Positions 7,344 through 16,947 of a DNA stretch of 51,344 nucleotides are shown here, one piece after another. Position numbers and translations under genes: made by a program. Positions within the stretch are counted from its first letter, which is position 1, and each line of letters begins with the position of its first letter. The notes under the pieces are model-generated. The model saw nothing but the letters and a program-made list of their open reading frames with translations, did no database searches and was not told the origin of the DNA. Origin of the DNA: Lachnospiraceae bacterium (GTDB lineage: Bacteria > Bacillota > Clostridia > Lachnospirales > Lachnospiraceae); the NCBI GenBank assembly GCA_016290905.1, contig JAEEVO010000011.1, positions 1 to 51,344 on the forward strand. The letters run 5' to 3'.

Positions 7344-8302
7344 TGGGAAACGGTAAGACAGTTTTTAAATTTTTTACGATTCCTCAGTATCGGCAGGAAG
7401 AGGATTATCTGAGCGCCATGAATGAAAAGGGGTGGCGTTTTACGGGTGTGACATTTCCCGGCTTTTATCACTTTGAGAAAAGCGAACCTGAACAGGCTGC
7501 CTACAGACTGGATTATAACCGGGAAGGGATCAGGGACAAGGATGAATATGTCCAGATGTTTACTGATTGCGGCTGGGAATATATATGTGATTTCGTAGGA
7601 TACAGCTATTTCCGAAAACAAGGAGCTGTGGGAGAAGAAAGAGAAGAAATCTTCTGTGATGATGCTTCAAGACTTGATATGATGAAGCGTGTTTTCAGAG
7701 GAAAAATCATCCCGCTGATCATACTTTTTGTATCGGTGATAATCCCACAGATGTTTATGAATACTGTAGGAAATTCGGTAGGAATTAAAGGCTGGGGTAT
7801 CGTCCGGGATATTTTGTCGTTCACTTTTCTTGGACTTGCGATCCTGTATCTCGTGATATTTTCTGTAACGGCAGTACAGTTCTATAAATACGAAAAACTG
7901 GTGTCGGGAGACAGTTCTGGAATTCGATTAAAATATGTGAGTGTCTTTGCACTTATCGGTGTGATGATCGCAGGAATCGGACTGTTCTTCTGGCTGTCAT
8001 ACAGATCGTCTTATGAGGTCACGGAAAATGCTGCCGGTTATGTTGTGAAGATAGAAAAGCTGAACACCTCTATAGTTAAAGAATACGATCTGAAAAAGGG
8101 AGATGCCGTAAGGTTTCATATTGCTGAGTTTGAGCGGGGACATCTTTATTTAAGTGTTACGGAAATCGGAAAAGAACCGGTATTTTACAGCGATTCTTGT
8201 AATTTCGGATATTATACGTACGAGATACAAAATGACGGTCGTTTCAGGATCGAAATATCCGGGAAAAAGGCAACGGGAATAGTAGAAGTAACTATAGAAT
8301 GA
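7340..8302 (+). CDS. DUF2812 membrane protein, PadR partner
   Basis: 320 residues. The N-terminal domain (residues about 8-95) has the DUF2812 pattern: KFFTIPQYRQEEDYLSAMNE, GWRFTG, YRLDYN, W-E-Y-I-C and Y-F-R-K. Three hydrophobic segments follow at about 129-150, 155-182 and 198-220, then an extracytoplasmic-looking tail of about 95 residues rich in beta strands. DUF2812 proteins of this type are typically encoded right after a PadR gene and are thought to sense or relay a membrane signal; the actual role is unknown. The ATG overlaps the padR stop. The next sequence, 25 bases later, is repeat copy 2. Confidence 0.85.
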   Translation: MMGNGKTVFKFFTIPQYRQEEDYLSAMNEKGWRFTGVTFPGFYHFEKSEPEQAAYRLDYNREGIRDKDEYVQMFTDCGWEYICDFVGYSYFRKQGAVGEEREEIFCDDASRLDMMKRVFRGKIIPLIILFVSVIIPQMFMNTVGNSVGIKGWGIVRDILSFTFLGLAILYLVIFSVTAVQFYKYEKLVSGDSSGIRLKYVSVFALIGVMIAGIGLFFWLSYRSSYEVTENAAGYVVKIEKLNTSIVKEYDLKKGDAVRFHIAEFERGHLYLSVTEIGKEPVFYSDSCNFGYYTYEIQNDGRFRIEISGKKATGIVEVTIE

Positions 8303-8321
8303 ACGGATCATTTTTTATCAG

Positions 8322-8361
8322 AAAAATAGGGCACCGGATGTCTTTCAATATCCGATGCCCT
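8322..8361 (-). terminator. Bidirectional hairpin terminator
   Basis: Stem AGGGCACCGGAT/ATCCGATGCCCT at 8328-8361. Read on the minus strand the stem is followed by ATTTTTCTG, a reasonable rho-independent terminator for the array RNA; read on the + strand it is followed by TATTTTA and ends the DUF2812 transcript. Confidence 0.55.
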
Positions 8362-8494
8362 ATTTTACTGTCTCACTAAACATTTTTAAAAAATTAACCT
8401 CTTTTCTTTTAGGATATCTATATAAAAATCTATAATCAACGCGGCTGTTCCGCTACTTTGAAAAAGATTCCCGGATAAATATCATCCGTTTCAG
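8328..8494 (+). repeat. 166-bp dispersed repeat, copy 2
   Basis: About 167 bases matching 6361-6526 at roughly 90 percent by eye. It starts with the same hairpin, which here is followed on the + strand by TATTTTA and on the minus strand by ATTTTTC. It therefore can terminate both the DUF2812 transcript and the predicted minus-strand RNA. An internal hairpin CGGAT/ATCCG lies at 8472-8488. Confidence 0.85.
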
Positions 8495-8530
8495 AACCGA
8501 CTCCCGTGCCGGTTACCTGTAAAAAACTAC

Positions 8531-8946
8531 GTTCCCATTGGAATACACCTCCGTTTATTTATTTTACCGATCAAAACTTAAGTTCCCATTGGTCCGTACC
8601 TCATTTCTTTAAAAGTCTTTTTGAATTAAGTTATTGTGTCCTTTGGACCGTACCTCGTTTCTTTAAGATTTGGTTTTGAAATTAAGCTTATGTCTCCTTT
8701 GGACCGTACCTCGTTTCTTTAAAATTTGGTTTTGAAATTAAGCTTATGTCTCCTTTGGACCGTACCTCATTTCTTTAAGATTTGTTTTTTGAAGTTAAGC
8801 TACTGTTTCCTTTGGACTGTACCTCATTTCTTTAAGATTCTTTTTTTTGATTTAAGCTACTGTTTCCTTTGGACCGTACCTCGTTTCTTTAAGATTTTCA
8901 GCCGGATAAAAACTTAAGTTTTCATTGGACCGTACCTCTCTTTCAT
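8531..8946 (-). repeat. Eight-unit tandem array, period 51-57 bp
   Basis: The core on the minus strand is GAGGTACGGTCCAA, preceded by TTAAAGAAAYG. The core tetramer (+ strand ACCT) occurs at 8547, 8598, 8652, 8708, 8764, 8821, 8878 and 8934, so spacing is 51, 54, 56, 56, 57, 57 and 56. The segments between cores are related to each other, not unique. The outer units are most diverged, as expected for an array that grows from the middle. Each unit has a Shine-Dalgarno-like GAGGT and a TAA/TAG about 20 bases after it. Confidence 0.85.
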
Positions 8947-9029
8947 AAATTTGCCGTTATTGGTAAACTCATCAAATTTGCAAAAAGGAAATTATATGTT
9001 AATTGTCCTTGCTTTTTGTTTATGTCTGA

Positions 9030-9058
9030 ATTATACACCATAAAAATAATAATGTCAA
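9030..9058 (-). promoter_or_regulatory. Perfect minus-strand sigma-A promoter
   Basis: On the minus strand: TTGACA (9058-9053), 17-base spacer, TATAAT (9035-9030). Both hexamers are exact consensus with ideal spacing. Transcription would start near 9023 and run into the tandem array. There is no minus-strand protein gene for it to serve. Confidence 0.75.
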
Positions 9059-9163
9059 GCAGAAAATTATAAAAAATCTATAAATTATTTGAAAAAGATT
9101 TTTTAATTGTTTTTGTTGTATGACAATTATAAATTATTCAATCAAAAAACAAAAAAGTAGTTG

Positions 9164-9192
9164 TTGACCTATGGGGATTTTTTGTGTATTAT
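9164..9192 (+). promoter_or_regulatory. Promoter of the GH25 gene
   Basis: TTGACC, 17-base spacer, TATTAT, ending 54 bases before the ATG. It diverges from the minus-strand promoter at 9030-9058; the A/T-rich stretch between them (9059-9163) holds no other signal I can name. Confidence 0.6.
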
Positions 9193-9246
9193 AATAATGT
9201 AGTGTTTAACAGAGCATATGAGACAGAACCTTTTTGCGGAGGAAAC

Positions 9247-11388
9247 ATGAGCGATAAAAAGGATACGACAATTGACGAGCTGCGCGAGGCATACGAGGCT
9301 GACAAGGAGCGGAGAAACGTCCGGGAGGACGAGCTTCAGGCAGCCAAGGACTACCTTGGTGTTCTCCTTAAGGAAATAGAAGAAAAAAACAAAGAGCTTG
9401 AAGCAAAAAAGGCGGAGTCTGCCGGACTTGCGGATGCTTTGAGAAAAAGTGAGAATGAAAAAGAGGTTGAGGTCAAGGCTACAAAAGAGGCTAGGGAGTC
9501 GGGACGATATAAGAGCATATGGATCGGCATATCGATAATAGAGTTCCTTACGATACTTGCCTTGCTTGTTTCATTTTTCATTGTTTGCGGGAAACTAAAA
9601 GCTGATGCCGAGAAAAAGCAGGAGAACATAGACGATGTCATTTCTTCTTATAAGGAAGGGCAGATCGTGACTGACGAAAAGGTGAGGGGCTTCAAGAATC
9701 CTGAACTTGACGGTACTTACGATAAGATAAGAGCGGATTACGAACTGTTGCTGGAAGCATTGAGGACTGGAAATCTTGACCTGCTGCCGAAGGAGGATGA
9801 AAAGGTTGTTGAAGAGCCCCTTACGGCAAAGATAACGGATGACCTTGCGGGCTTCGCGGAGGGCATTCTCTTAAGGGACGGGTTTACCTACAGATCTGAG
9901 AAAATAGACGGACTGGAATACCTTGTATTTTTAAAGGATGATCTGAAGGTCTGCTATAAAAACGAGTATTTCCTTGATGACAGGCAGTATAAGTATTCCA
10001 TGATAGTTCAAAAAGGCGACAAGAGGATATACGAGCACATCAACTATGATTTCAGCAAGAATCCTTCGCTTTTATGCCCGATGATAGTCAAGCTAAACGG
10101 AAGTGAGATGGTGCTCATTACCGACTATGCCGGATACGGGAGCATGCCGGAACTTTTCAGGATGTTTGATGTAAGAGATCTTACCGAGTATAACGGCGAC
10201 GATATGCACGGCAGGATAAACAAGCTTATAAACACGTCCTTCTCTGAGGATCCTTCGGGACTTGCCGAAGCGCCGTTCGTTTTAAACCTTTCGACTACAA
10301 AGGCTTCTTATAAGTACGGATTCAACGAGACGGGCTTTAATGAAATAGGTTACAGCGGAAATGAAGCTACGGAAAACGAGCTTATCGATATCGTGAGCGA
10401 ATTCAGGCTTGAGTTTTCAGAGGAAGGTATCTCCTGGCTTACGGAGGTTAAGATCGGAAGCGGATATTACCTGGGTGAGCTTAGAGGTGAGCTGACACTT
10501 GGTTACGGAACCGTGCTGATCAATAATGCCAAGTTCGGTGCATTCGTTCCTTATAATGTTGAGGATCCCGAGCTTCTGGGTATCATTATCCCGGCCGAGT
10601 CGGTACCCGAGAACTATCTGACGATAGGCGGACGACAGTCTGAAACATATTATGTTGCAGTGAACGAAAACATTACAAAGAGCACCTACGACGTGACGAA
10701 GCTCGATGTGACGGATCGGGACAACTGGGTATATTATGATGAGAACGGAAAGCAGGTATCCATACGTGGTATTGATGTTTCCAGATATCAGGAAGAGATT
10801 GACTGGAAGCAGGTGGCAAAAGCCGGAGTGAAATTTGCCATGATCCGTGCGGGCTTCAGAGGCATAAACGAAGGAACTTTGGAAACCGATCCTTATTTTG
10901 AGGCAAACATGAAGGGAGCGGCCGAAGCAGGCATTCAGATAGGAGTATACTTCTTCTCACAGGCGGTAAATAAAACCGAAGCGGTAGAGGAAGCCGACTA
11001 TGTCGCAAATCTTCTGACCGGCTATGAGATAAGTTATCCCGTTGTCTTCGATACGGAGCGTTATGCAAAAGAAGCAAGGGCAAACGACTTAAGCGTTAAG
11101 GACAGGACTGATATATGCATAGCTTTCTGTGACAGGATAACCGAGCTGGGATATACACCGATGATCTATGCGAACACCAAATATATGGTTATGGGACTTG
11201 ATCTTGAAAGGCTGGAAAAATACGATAAGTGGTTTGCATGCTATACAAATCATATAACCATGCCGTATGACTTTAAGATGCTTCAGTACTCCGATACCGG
11301 TGTGGTACCCGGCATAAAGGGAAATGTCGACCTGGACATCTCGTTTGTGGATTACTCAAAGAACGTCGTGAAAAAGGCAGAGGGCTGA
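9247..11388 (+). CDS. Membrane-anchored GH25 muramidase (lysozyme family)
   Basis: 713 residues from the ATG at 9247, chosen because GCGGAGG precedes it; a frame opening at 9184 has no ribosome site and overlaps the -10 box. Residues 1-88 are a charged coiled coil (repeated E-K-N-K-E-L-E type heptads), likely cytoplasmic. One membrane helix spans about 91-115, giving a type II topology. Residues 120-500 are an extracellular region without recognised domains. Residues 505-713 are a GH25 domain: GIDVSRYQ with D510, IRAGFRG, GVYFFSQA and the catalytic strand VVFDTE with D602 and E604. GH25 enzymes cleave the MurNAc-GlcNAc bond of peptidoglycan. Probably a wall-remodelling enzyme. It stands as its own unit before hemW. 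Confidence 0.85.
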   Translation: MSDKKDTTIDELREAYEADKERRNVREDELQAAKDYLGVLLKEIEEKNKELEAKKAESAGLADALRKSENEKEVEVKATKEARESGRYKSIWIGISIIEFLTILALLVSFFIVCGKLKADAEKKQENIDDVISSYKEGQIVTDEKVRGFKNPELDGTYDKIRADYELLLEALRTGNLDLLPKEDEKVVEEPLTAKITDDLAGFAEGILLRDGFTYRSEKIDGLEYLVFLKDDLKVCYKNEYFLDDRQYKYSMIVQKGDKRIYEHINYDFSKNPSLLCPMIVKLNGSEMVLITDYAGYGSMPELFRMFDVRDLTEYNGDDMHGRINKLINTSFSEDPSGLAEAPFVLNLSTTKASYKYGFNETGFNEIGYSGNEATENELIDIVSEFRLEFSEEGISWLTEVKIGSGYYLGELRGELTLGYGTVLINNAKFGAFVPYNVEDPELLGIIIPAESVPENYLTIGGRQSETYYVAVNENITKSTYDVTKLDVTDRDNWVYYDENGKQVSIRGIDVSRYQEEIDWKQVAKAGVKFAMIRAGFRGINEGTLETDPYFEANMKGAAEAGIQIGVYFFSQAVNKTEAVEEADYVANLLTGYEISYPVVFDTERYAKEARANDLSVKDRTDICIAFCDRITELGYTPMIYANTKYMVMGLDLERLEKYDKWFACYTNHITMPYDFKMLQYSDTGVVPGIKGNVDLDISFVDYSKNVVKKAEG

Positions 11389-11426
11389 TGCCGGGGTTCT
11401 AAAGTATATGAAAGGTTACGGATATC

Positions 11427-12689
11427 ATGGAATTATATGTTCATATTCCGTTCTGCGTAAAAAAATGCAATTATTGTGATTTCTTATCTTTTGCAGGATA
11501 TGGCTGTGATGCGGATGAAACGCATCGCAGCCTTTCACGTGCTTATACGGAAGTTTTATGCGAAAGCTTGAGGAAAACAGAAGATAAGCTGTCGGAAAAG
11601 GCAAGGCAGAGTGCAGGGCCGGTTATCGACACGGTTTTCATCGGAGGCGGGACGCCGTCTTCACTTGATCCGGATATCATGGAACCGCTCTTAAAAAGTA
11701 TACGCGGTATCCTTAGACTGAACCCTTCGGAGGTAAGCCCTGAGTTTACCGTTGAATGTAATCCCGGTACGCTGACAAAGGAAAAACTTCTTCTTTACAG
11801 GAAATACGGGATAAACAGGCTGAGCATCGGGCTTCAGGCAGCCGATAACAGGCTCTTGAAAAAACTGGGCAGGATACATACCTTTGAGGAGTTTCAAGAA
11901 AACTTCGGGATTGCAAGGAAGCTCGGCTTTAACAATATAAATATCGATCTCATCTCGGCGGTCCCCGGACAAACGCTTGGGGATTGGAGGGATACCCTGG
12001 AAAAGACCGCTGAACTGAAGCCGGAGCACATATCGGCCTATAGCCTTATACTTGAAGAAGGTACGCCGCTGTATGATATGTATATGAAGGATCCGGGGAG
12101 TCTCAGGCTTCCCGATGAGGATACGGAGAGAAGCATGTATCACGAAACAGAGAGGCTGCTTGAAGGATACGGCTATAAAAGATATGAGATATCTAACTAT
12201 GCGCAAGCAGGGTTTGAATGCCGGCACAATACCGGATACTGGACCGGTGAAGAATATATCGGTCTCGGACTCGGGGCAAGCTCTTATCTTTCGGAGGACA
12301 GTCTTGAAATCTTTGATATAGATCCTTCATTATATATAGATAAGAAAGAAACCTGTCGTTTACAAAAAATGTTCCGGATAAAGAATACTACCGATCTTAG
12401 TGAGTATATCCAAAGAGGAAAGGATAGGGACAGCTCAGGACATATAATAGAAGAAGTTCTCGATGATGCGGCGCAGATTTCCGAGTTCTGCATTCTTAGG
12501 CTCAGGCTGTGTAGAGGTTTTGACCGTGAGGATTTCAGGAAGAGATTCGGGACCGACGTTCACGGGGTATTCGGAGAAAAGCTGGAAAAGCTAAAGGCCG
12601 CAGAGCTGCTCTCGGAGGCGAAAGGCAGGATATGTCTCACGCCTAAAGGATTCGATCTTGCCAACACTGTTTTTTGCGAATTTATGTAG
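11427..12689 (+). CDS. hemW: Radical SAM heme chaperone HemW
   Basis: 420 residues. The N-terminus MELYVHIPFCVKKCNYCDF carries the radical-SAM cluster cysteines C10, C14 and C17 and the HemW-type CDF ending. GGGTPSSL and the later VECNPGTL, LSIGLQA and SAYSLILEEGTPL segments, and a C-terminal HemW domain (EEYIGLGLGASSY) follow. HemW binds heme and a 4Fe-4S cluster and inserts heme into target proteins; it was long misnamed coproporphyrinogen III oxidase. In Firmicutes it commonly stands just upstream of hrcA, exactly as here. A terminator separates the two. Confidence 0.92.
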   Translation: MELYVHIPFCVKKCNYCDFLSFAGYGCDADETHRSLSRAYTEVLCESLRKTEDKLSEKARQSAGPVIDTVFIGGGTPSSLDPDIMEPLLKSIRGILRLNPSEVSPEFTVECNPGTLTKEKLLLYRKYGINRLSIGLQAADNRLLKKLGRIHTFEEFQENFGIARKLGFNNINIDLISAVPGQTLGDWRDTLEKTAELKPEHISAYSLILEEGTPLYDMYMKDPGSLRLPDEDTERSMYHETERLLEGYGYKRYEISNYAQAGFECRHNTGYWTGEEYIGLGLGASSYLSEDSLEIFDIDPSLYIDKKETCRLQKMFRIKNTTDLSEYIQRGKDRDSSGHIIEEVLDDAAQISEFCILRLRLCRGFDREDFRKRFGTDVHGVFGEKLEKLKAAELLSEAKGRICLTPKGFDLANTVFCEFM

Positions 12690-12692
12690 TTT

Positions 12693-12728
12693 AAACCCTG
12701 TCTTAAAAAAAGATGGGGTTTTTTTTAA
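12693..12728 (+). terminator. Terminator of hemW
   Basis: Stem AACCCTGTCTT with AAGATGGGGTT (two G-T pairs), loop of A residues, then eight T residues. Confidence 0.85.
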
Positions 12729-12736
12729 AAAAAGTG

Positions 12737-12765
12737 TTGACAAAGGAAACAAATGGTGTTATCTT
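12737..12765 (+). promoter_or_regulatory. Promoter of the hrcA heat-shock operon
   Basis: TTGACA at 12737-12742, 17-base spacer, TATCTT at 12760-12765. The CIRCE operator begins 14 bases after the -10 box. Confidence 0.75.
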
Positions 12766-12779
12766 ATAGCAAGAGAGTG

Positions 12780-12806
12780 TTAGCACTCTATTTTGACGAG
12801 TGCTAA
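12780..12806. promoter_or_regulatory. CIRCE operator (HrcA binding site)
   Basis: Exact consensus TTAGCACTC, nine-base spacer, GAGTGCTAA. HrcA binds this inverted repeat and represses the operon until heat stress. It lies in the transcribed leader just after the promoter, 35 bases before the hrcA start. Confidence 0.97.
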
Positions 12807-12841
12807 CAAAACCAAAAAACCGAGTCTTGAGGGAGAAGGGT

Positions 12842-13885
12842 ATGGAGCTTGATGACAGAAAACTGAAAATTCTTCAGGCGATTATAAAGAATTACCTGGA
12901 GACCGGAGAGCCGGTTGGTTCCAGGACGATTTCAAAATATACGGATCTTAACCTAAGCTCTGCTACGATAAGAAATGAAATGGCGGACCTTGAGGAGCTT
13001 GGATACATTGTACAGCCGCATACTTCCGCGGGACGTATTCCTACCGATAAAGGCTACAGGCTTTATGTGGATACGATGATGCAGGAAAAAGTAGATGAGG
13101 TCAACACCATGCGTGACGATCTTCTCGAGAAGGCTGACAGAATGGAGAACCTGCTTCAGCAAGTGGCTAAGATGCTTGCGGCAAACACAAACTACGCTAC
13201 CATGGTTACCACTCCGAAGTACAGGAGCCGTAAGATCAAGTTTCTTCAGCTTACCGATGTTGACGAGTATCAGGTACTTGCGGTCATAGTTCTTGAAGGC
13301 AATATCGTAAAGAACAGAATGTTAAAATCCGACGTCGCATTGGTAAAAGAAGATGTGCTGAAGTTAAACCTTGCGCTTAACACCTTCCTTCAGGGGCTTG
13401 ATATCGAAGAGATAAACATAGGTCTCATACAGAAGCTGAAAAGTCAGGTCGGAGCATATCAGGAACTTGTTTCGGAGATACTTGATGCAATAGCTACGGC
13501 AATCCAGGAAGAAGGCGACATCAGGGTATATACGAGCGGTGCGACAAATATTCTCAAGTATCCGGAACTCAGCGATATGAACAAGGCGAGGGACATCCTT
13601 TCAACCCTGGAAAACAAGGAAGAACTTACACAGTTCGTTGACAATCAGGATCTGGACATCAGGTCGGATGAGAAGAGGGGCATTCAGGTATATATAGGAG
13701 ACGAGAACAAGGTTGATTCCATGAAGGATTGTTCGGTTGTAACGGCTACCTATGAGATAGAAGAGGGTATATACGGAAAGGTCGGCATCATCGGACCGAA
13801 ACGTATGGACTATGAAAGAGTTGTAGGAACCCTTCAGAATATGATGGGCCAGCTTGATGACATATTTAAAAACAAGAAGTCATAG
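12842..13885 (+). CDS. hrcA: Heat-inducible transcription repressor HrcA
   Basis: 347 residues, typical length. The start at 12842 follows GGGAGAAGG; an in-frame ATG at 12800 overlaps the CIRCE element and is unlikely. An N-terminal winged helix (LDDRKLKILQAIIKNYLETG, then SSATIRNEMADLEELGYI and HTSAGRIPTDKGYRLYVD) is followed by the GAF-like dimerisation domain. HrcA represses its own operon through CIRCE and is folded by GroEL. First gene of hrcA-grpE-dnaK-dnaJ. Confidence 0.97.
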   Translation: MELDDRKLKILQAIIKNYLETGEPVGSRTISKYTDLNLSSATIRNEMADLEELGYIVQPHTSAGRIPTDKGYRLYVDTMMQEKVDEVNTMRDDLLEKADRMENLLQQVAKMLAANTNYATMVTTPKYRSRKIKFLQLTDVDEYQVLAVIVLEGNIVKNRMLKSDVALVKEDVLKLNLALNTFLQGLDIEEINIGLIQKLKSQVGAYQELVSEILDAIATAIQEEGDIRVYTSGATNILKYPELSDMNKARDILSTLENKEELTQFVDNQDLDIRSDEKRGIQVYIGDENKVDSMKDCSVVTATYEIEEGIYGKVGIIGPKRMDYERVVGTLQNMMGQLDDIFKNKKS

Positions 13886-13996
13886 CAGCGGATATGTGAG
13901 ACCGGAAACAGTATCATAAACCCGAAAGATAATGAAAGGCTGTGAACATATATGAAAAAGAAGAAAAAGCACGATGGTGCAAAAAAGGAGAACGGA

Positions 13997-14689
13997 ATGG
14001 CTGATTTAAGGGAAAGGCTTTTAAAGGAATCCGTGGAAGCCACCAAAAAGAAAGCCGAAGCGGAAGCTGCAAAGGCAGAGGAGAAAAAGGCCGGCAAGGC
14101 AGCTGAAGAACCGGAGAAAAAGGAAACGGATCCGGATAAGCCTGAGAACGTTTCGGAAGAAACCGAAAACACAGAGGCCGAGAGCAGTGAAACAGAGGCT
14201 GTTGAAGGCGAGGTTGTAGAGGAAGAAAAAACCGAAGGCTCTGAGAAAAAGGATAAGAAAGATGAGAAGATAGCCGAGCTGAACGACAGGCTGATCAGAA
14301 ATCTTGCAGAGTTTGACAATTTCAGGAAACGATCCGAAAAAGAAAAATCTCAGATGTTCGAGATAGGAGCCAAGAGCATCATAGAGAAGATACTTCCGGC
14401 GATTGACAGCTTTGAGCTCGGTATAGCCGGCATGAGTGAAGAGGACAGAGCCTCCGGCGTAGGTCAGGGTATGGAAAAGATCTACAAACAGCTCATGACA
14501 ATCTTGGAAGGCGTCGGGGTAAAACAGATAGAGGCGCTCGGTAAGGAATTTGATCCGAACTTCCACAATGCGGTAATGCATGAGGAGAATGAGGAGTTTG
14601 GTGAGAATACGGTTTCACAGGAGTTACAGAAAGGTTATATGTACAACGATACGGTGATAAGACACAGCATGGTTAAGGTAGCCAATTAG
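13997..14689 (+). CDS. grpE: Nucleotide exchange factor GrpE
   Basis: About 230 residues from ATG 13997, which has AGGAG six bases before it. An in-frame ATG at 13952 would add 15 residues (MKKKKKHDG) but has only a distant AAAGG; either is possible. Residues 1-95 are a very charged, low-complexity E/K/A tail. The conserved part starts at KIAELNDRLIRNLAEFDNFR (long dimer helix), then IIEKILPAIDSFE and a C-terminal beta domain (GVKQIEALGKEFDPNFHNAV, ending DTVIRHSMVKVAN). It opens the DnaK nucleotide cleft. The 142-bp gap to dnaK contains an 8-bp stem CCTTATCA/TGATAAGG at 14704-14745. Confidence 0.93.
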   Translation: MADLRERLLKESVEATKKKAEAEAAKAEEKKAGKAAEEPEKKETDPDKPENVSEETENTEAESSETEAVEGEVVEEEKTEGSEKKDKKDEKIAELNDRLIRNLAEFDNFRKRSEKEKSQMFEIGAKSIIEKILPAIDSFELGIAGMSEEDRASGVGQGMEKIYKQLMTILEGVGVKQIEALGKEFDPNFHNAVMHEENEEFGENTVSQELQKGYMYNDTVIRHSMVKVAN

Positions 14690-14780
14690 TGTTGCAGTAA
14701 ACACCTTATCAGTGAGCGGAAGCTGACAGTTTCATCTTGATAAGGAAGCATGATCCGCAGAAATAAACAAAAAAGAGTAA

Positions 14781-16760
<1,980 letters not shown>

Positions 16761-16858
16761 TGAGCTTGGATAAGCTTAGAAATTTCTAAGCACCGGAAAC
16801 ATTAGGCAGTATTGAAATACCAATATATTAAAAATCCCTTAAAAATACGGATTTTCAG

Positions 16859-16919
16859 TTGATTGATTTAAAGGATATTGTTATAATAGGGGGCGTGCGG
16901 CAGGAAACTGCCCCGCCCT
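16859..16919 (+). promoter_or_regulatory. Internal promoter and leader hairpin of dnaJ
   Basis: TTGATT at 16859-16864, 17-base spacer, TATAAT at 16882-16887, followed by a G/C-rich hairpin (GGCAG-GAAA-CTGCC, 16899-16912) enclosed by GGGCG and CGCCC. A palindrome GCTTAGAAATTTCTAAGC lies at 16775-16792 just after dnaK. DnaJ and the GTPase gene behind it can thus be transcribed apart from dnaK; no CIRCE copy is present here. Confidence 0.6.
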
Positions 16920-16947
16920 AGTTATAATTTAAAGAAGGATTACAGAT

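Larger units (their letters stand above)
8322..9023 (-). ncRNA. Candidate minus-strand RNA gene of about 700 nt carrying a tandem-repeat array
   Basis: The evidence is the combination of a perfect minus-strand promoter (9030-9058), an eight-unit tandem array pointing the same way, a 166-bp repeat at the end and a hairpin terminator at 8322-8361. The roughly 80-nt leader before the array can form a stem GCAAGGA/TCCTTTTTGC. No long reading frame exists on this strand. Several units contain 8-10-codon micro-ORFs with the sequence R-Y-G/S-P. The region lies between convergent + strand genes and explains an otherwise empty 0.9 kb. I do not recognise the RNA as a known family. Expression is inferred, not seen. 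Confidence 0.5.

Noticed and set aside
8726-8917. A 63-codon + strand ORF over the array (CFLWTVPHFFK repeated).
   Set aside because: It only translates the repeats; no ribosome site, and the promoter reads the other strand.
8531-8946. CRISPR array.
   Set aside because: The intervals are related to each other, not unique spacers, and period varies 51-57. No cas genes.
13834-14319. Long minus-strand serine-rich ORF over grpE.
   Set aside because: It is the reverse of the charged grpE N-terminus.
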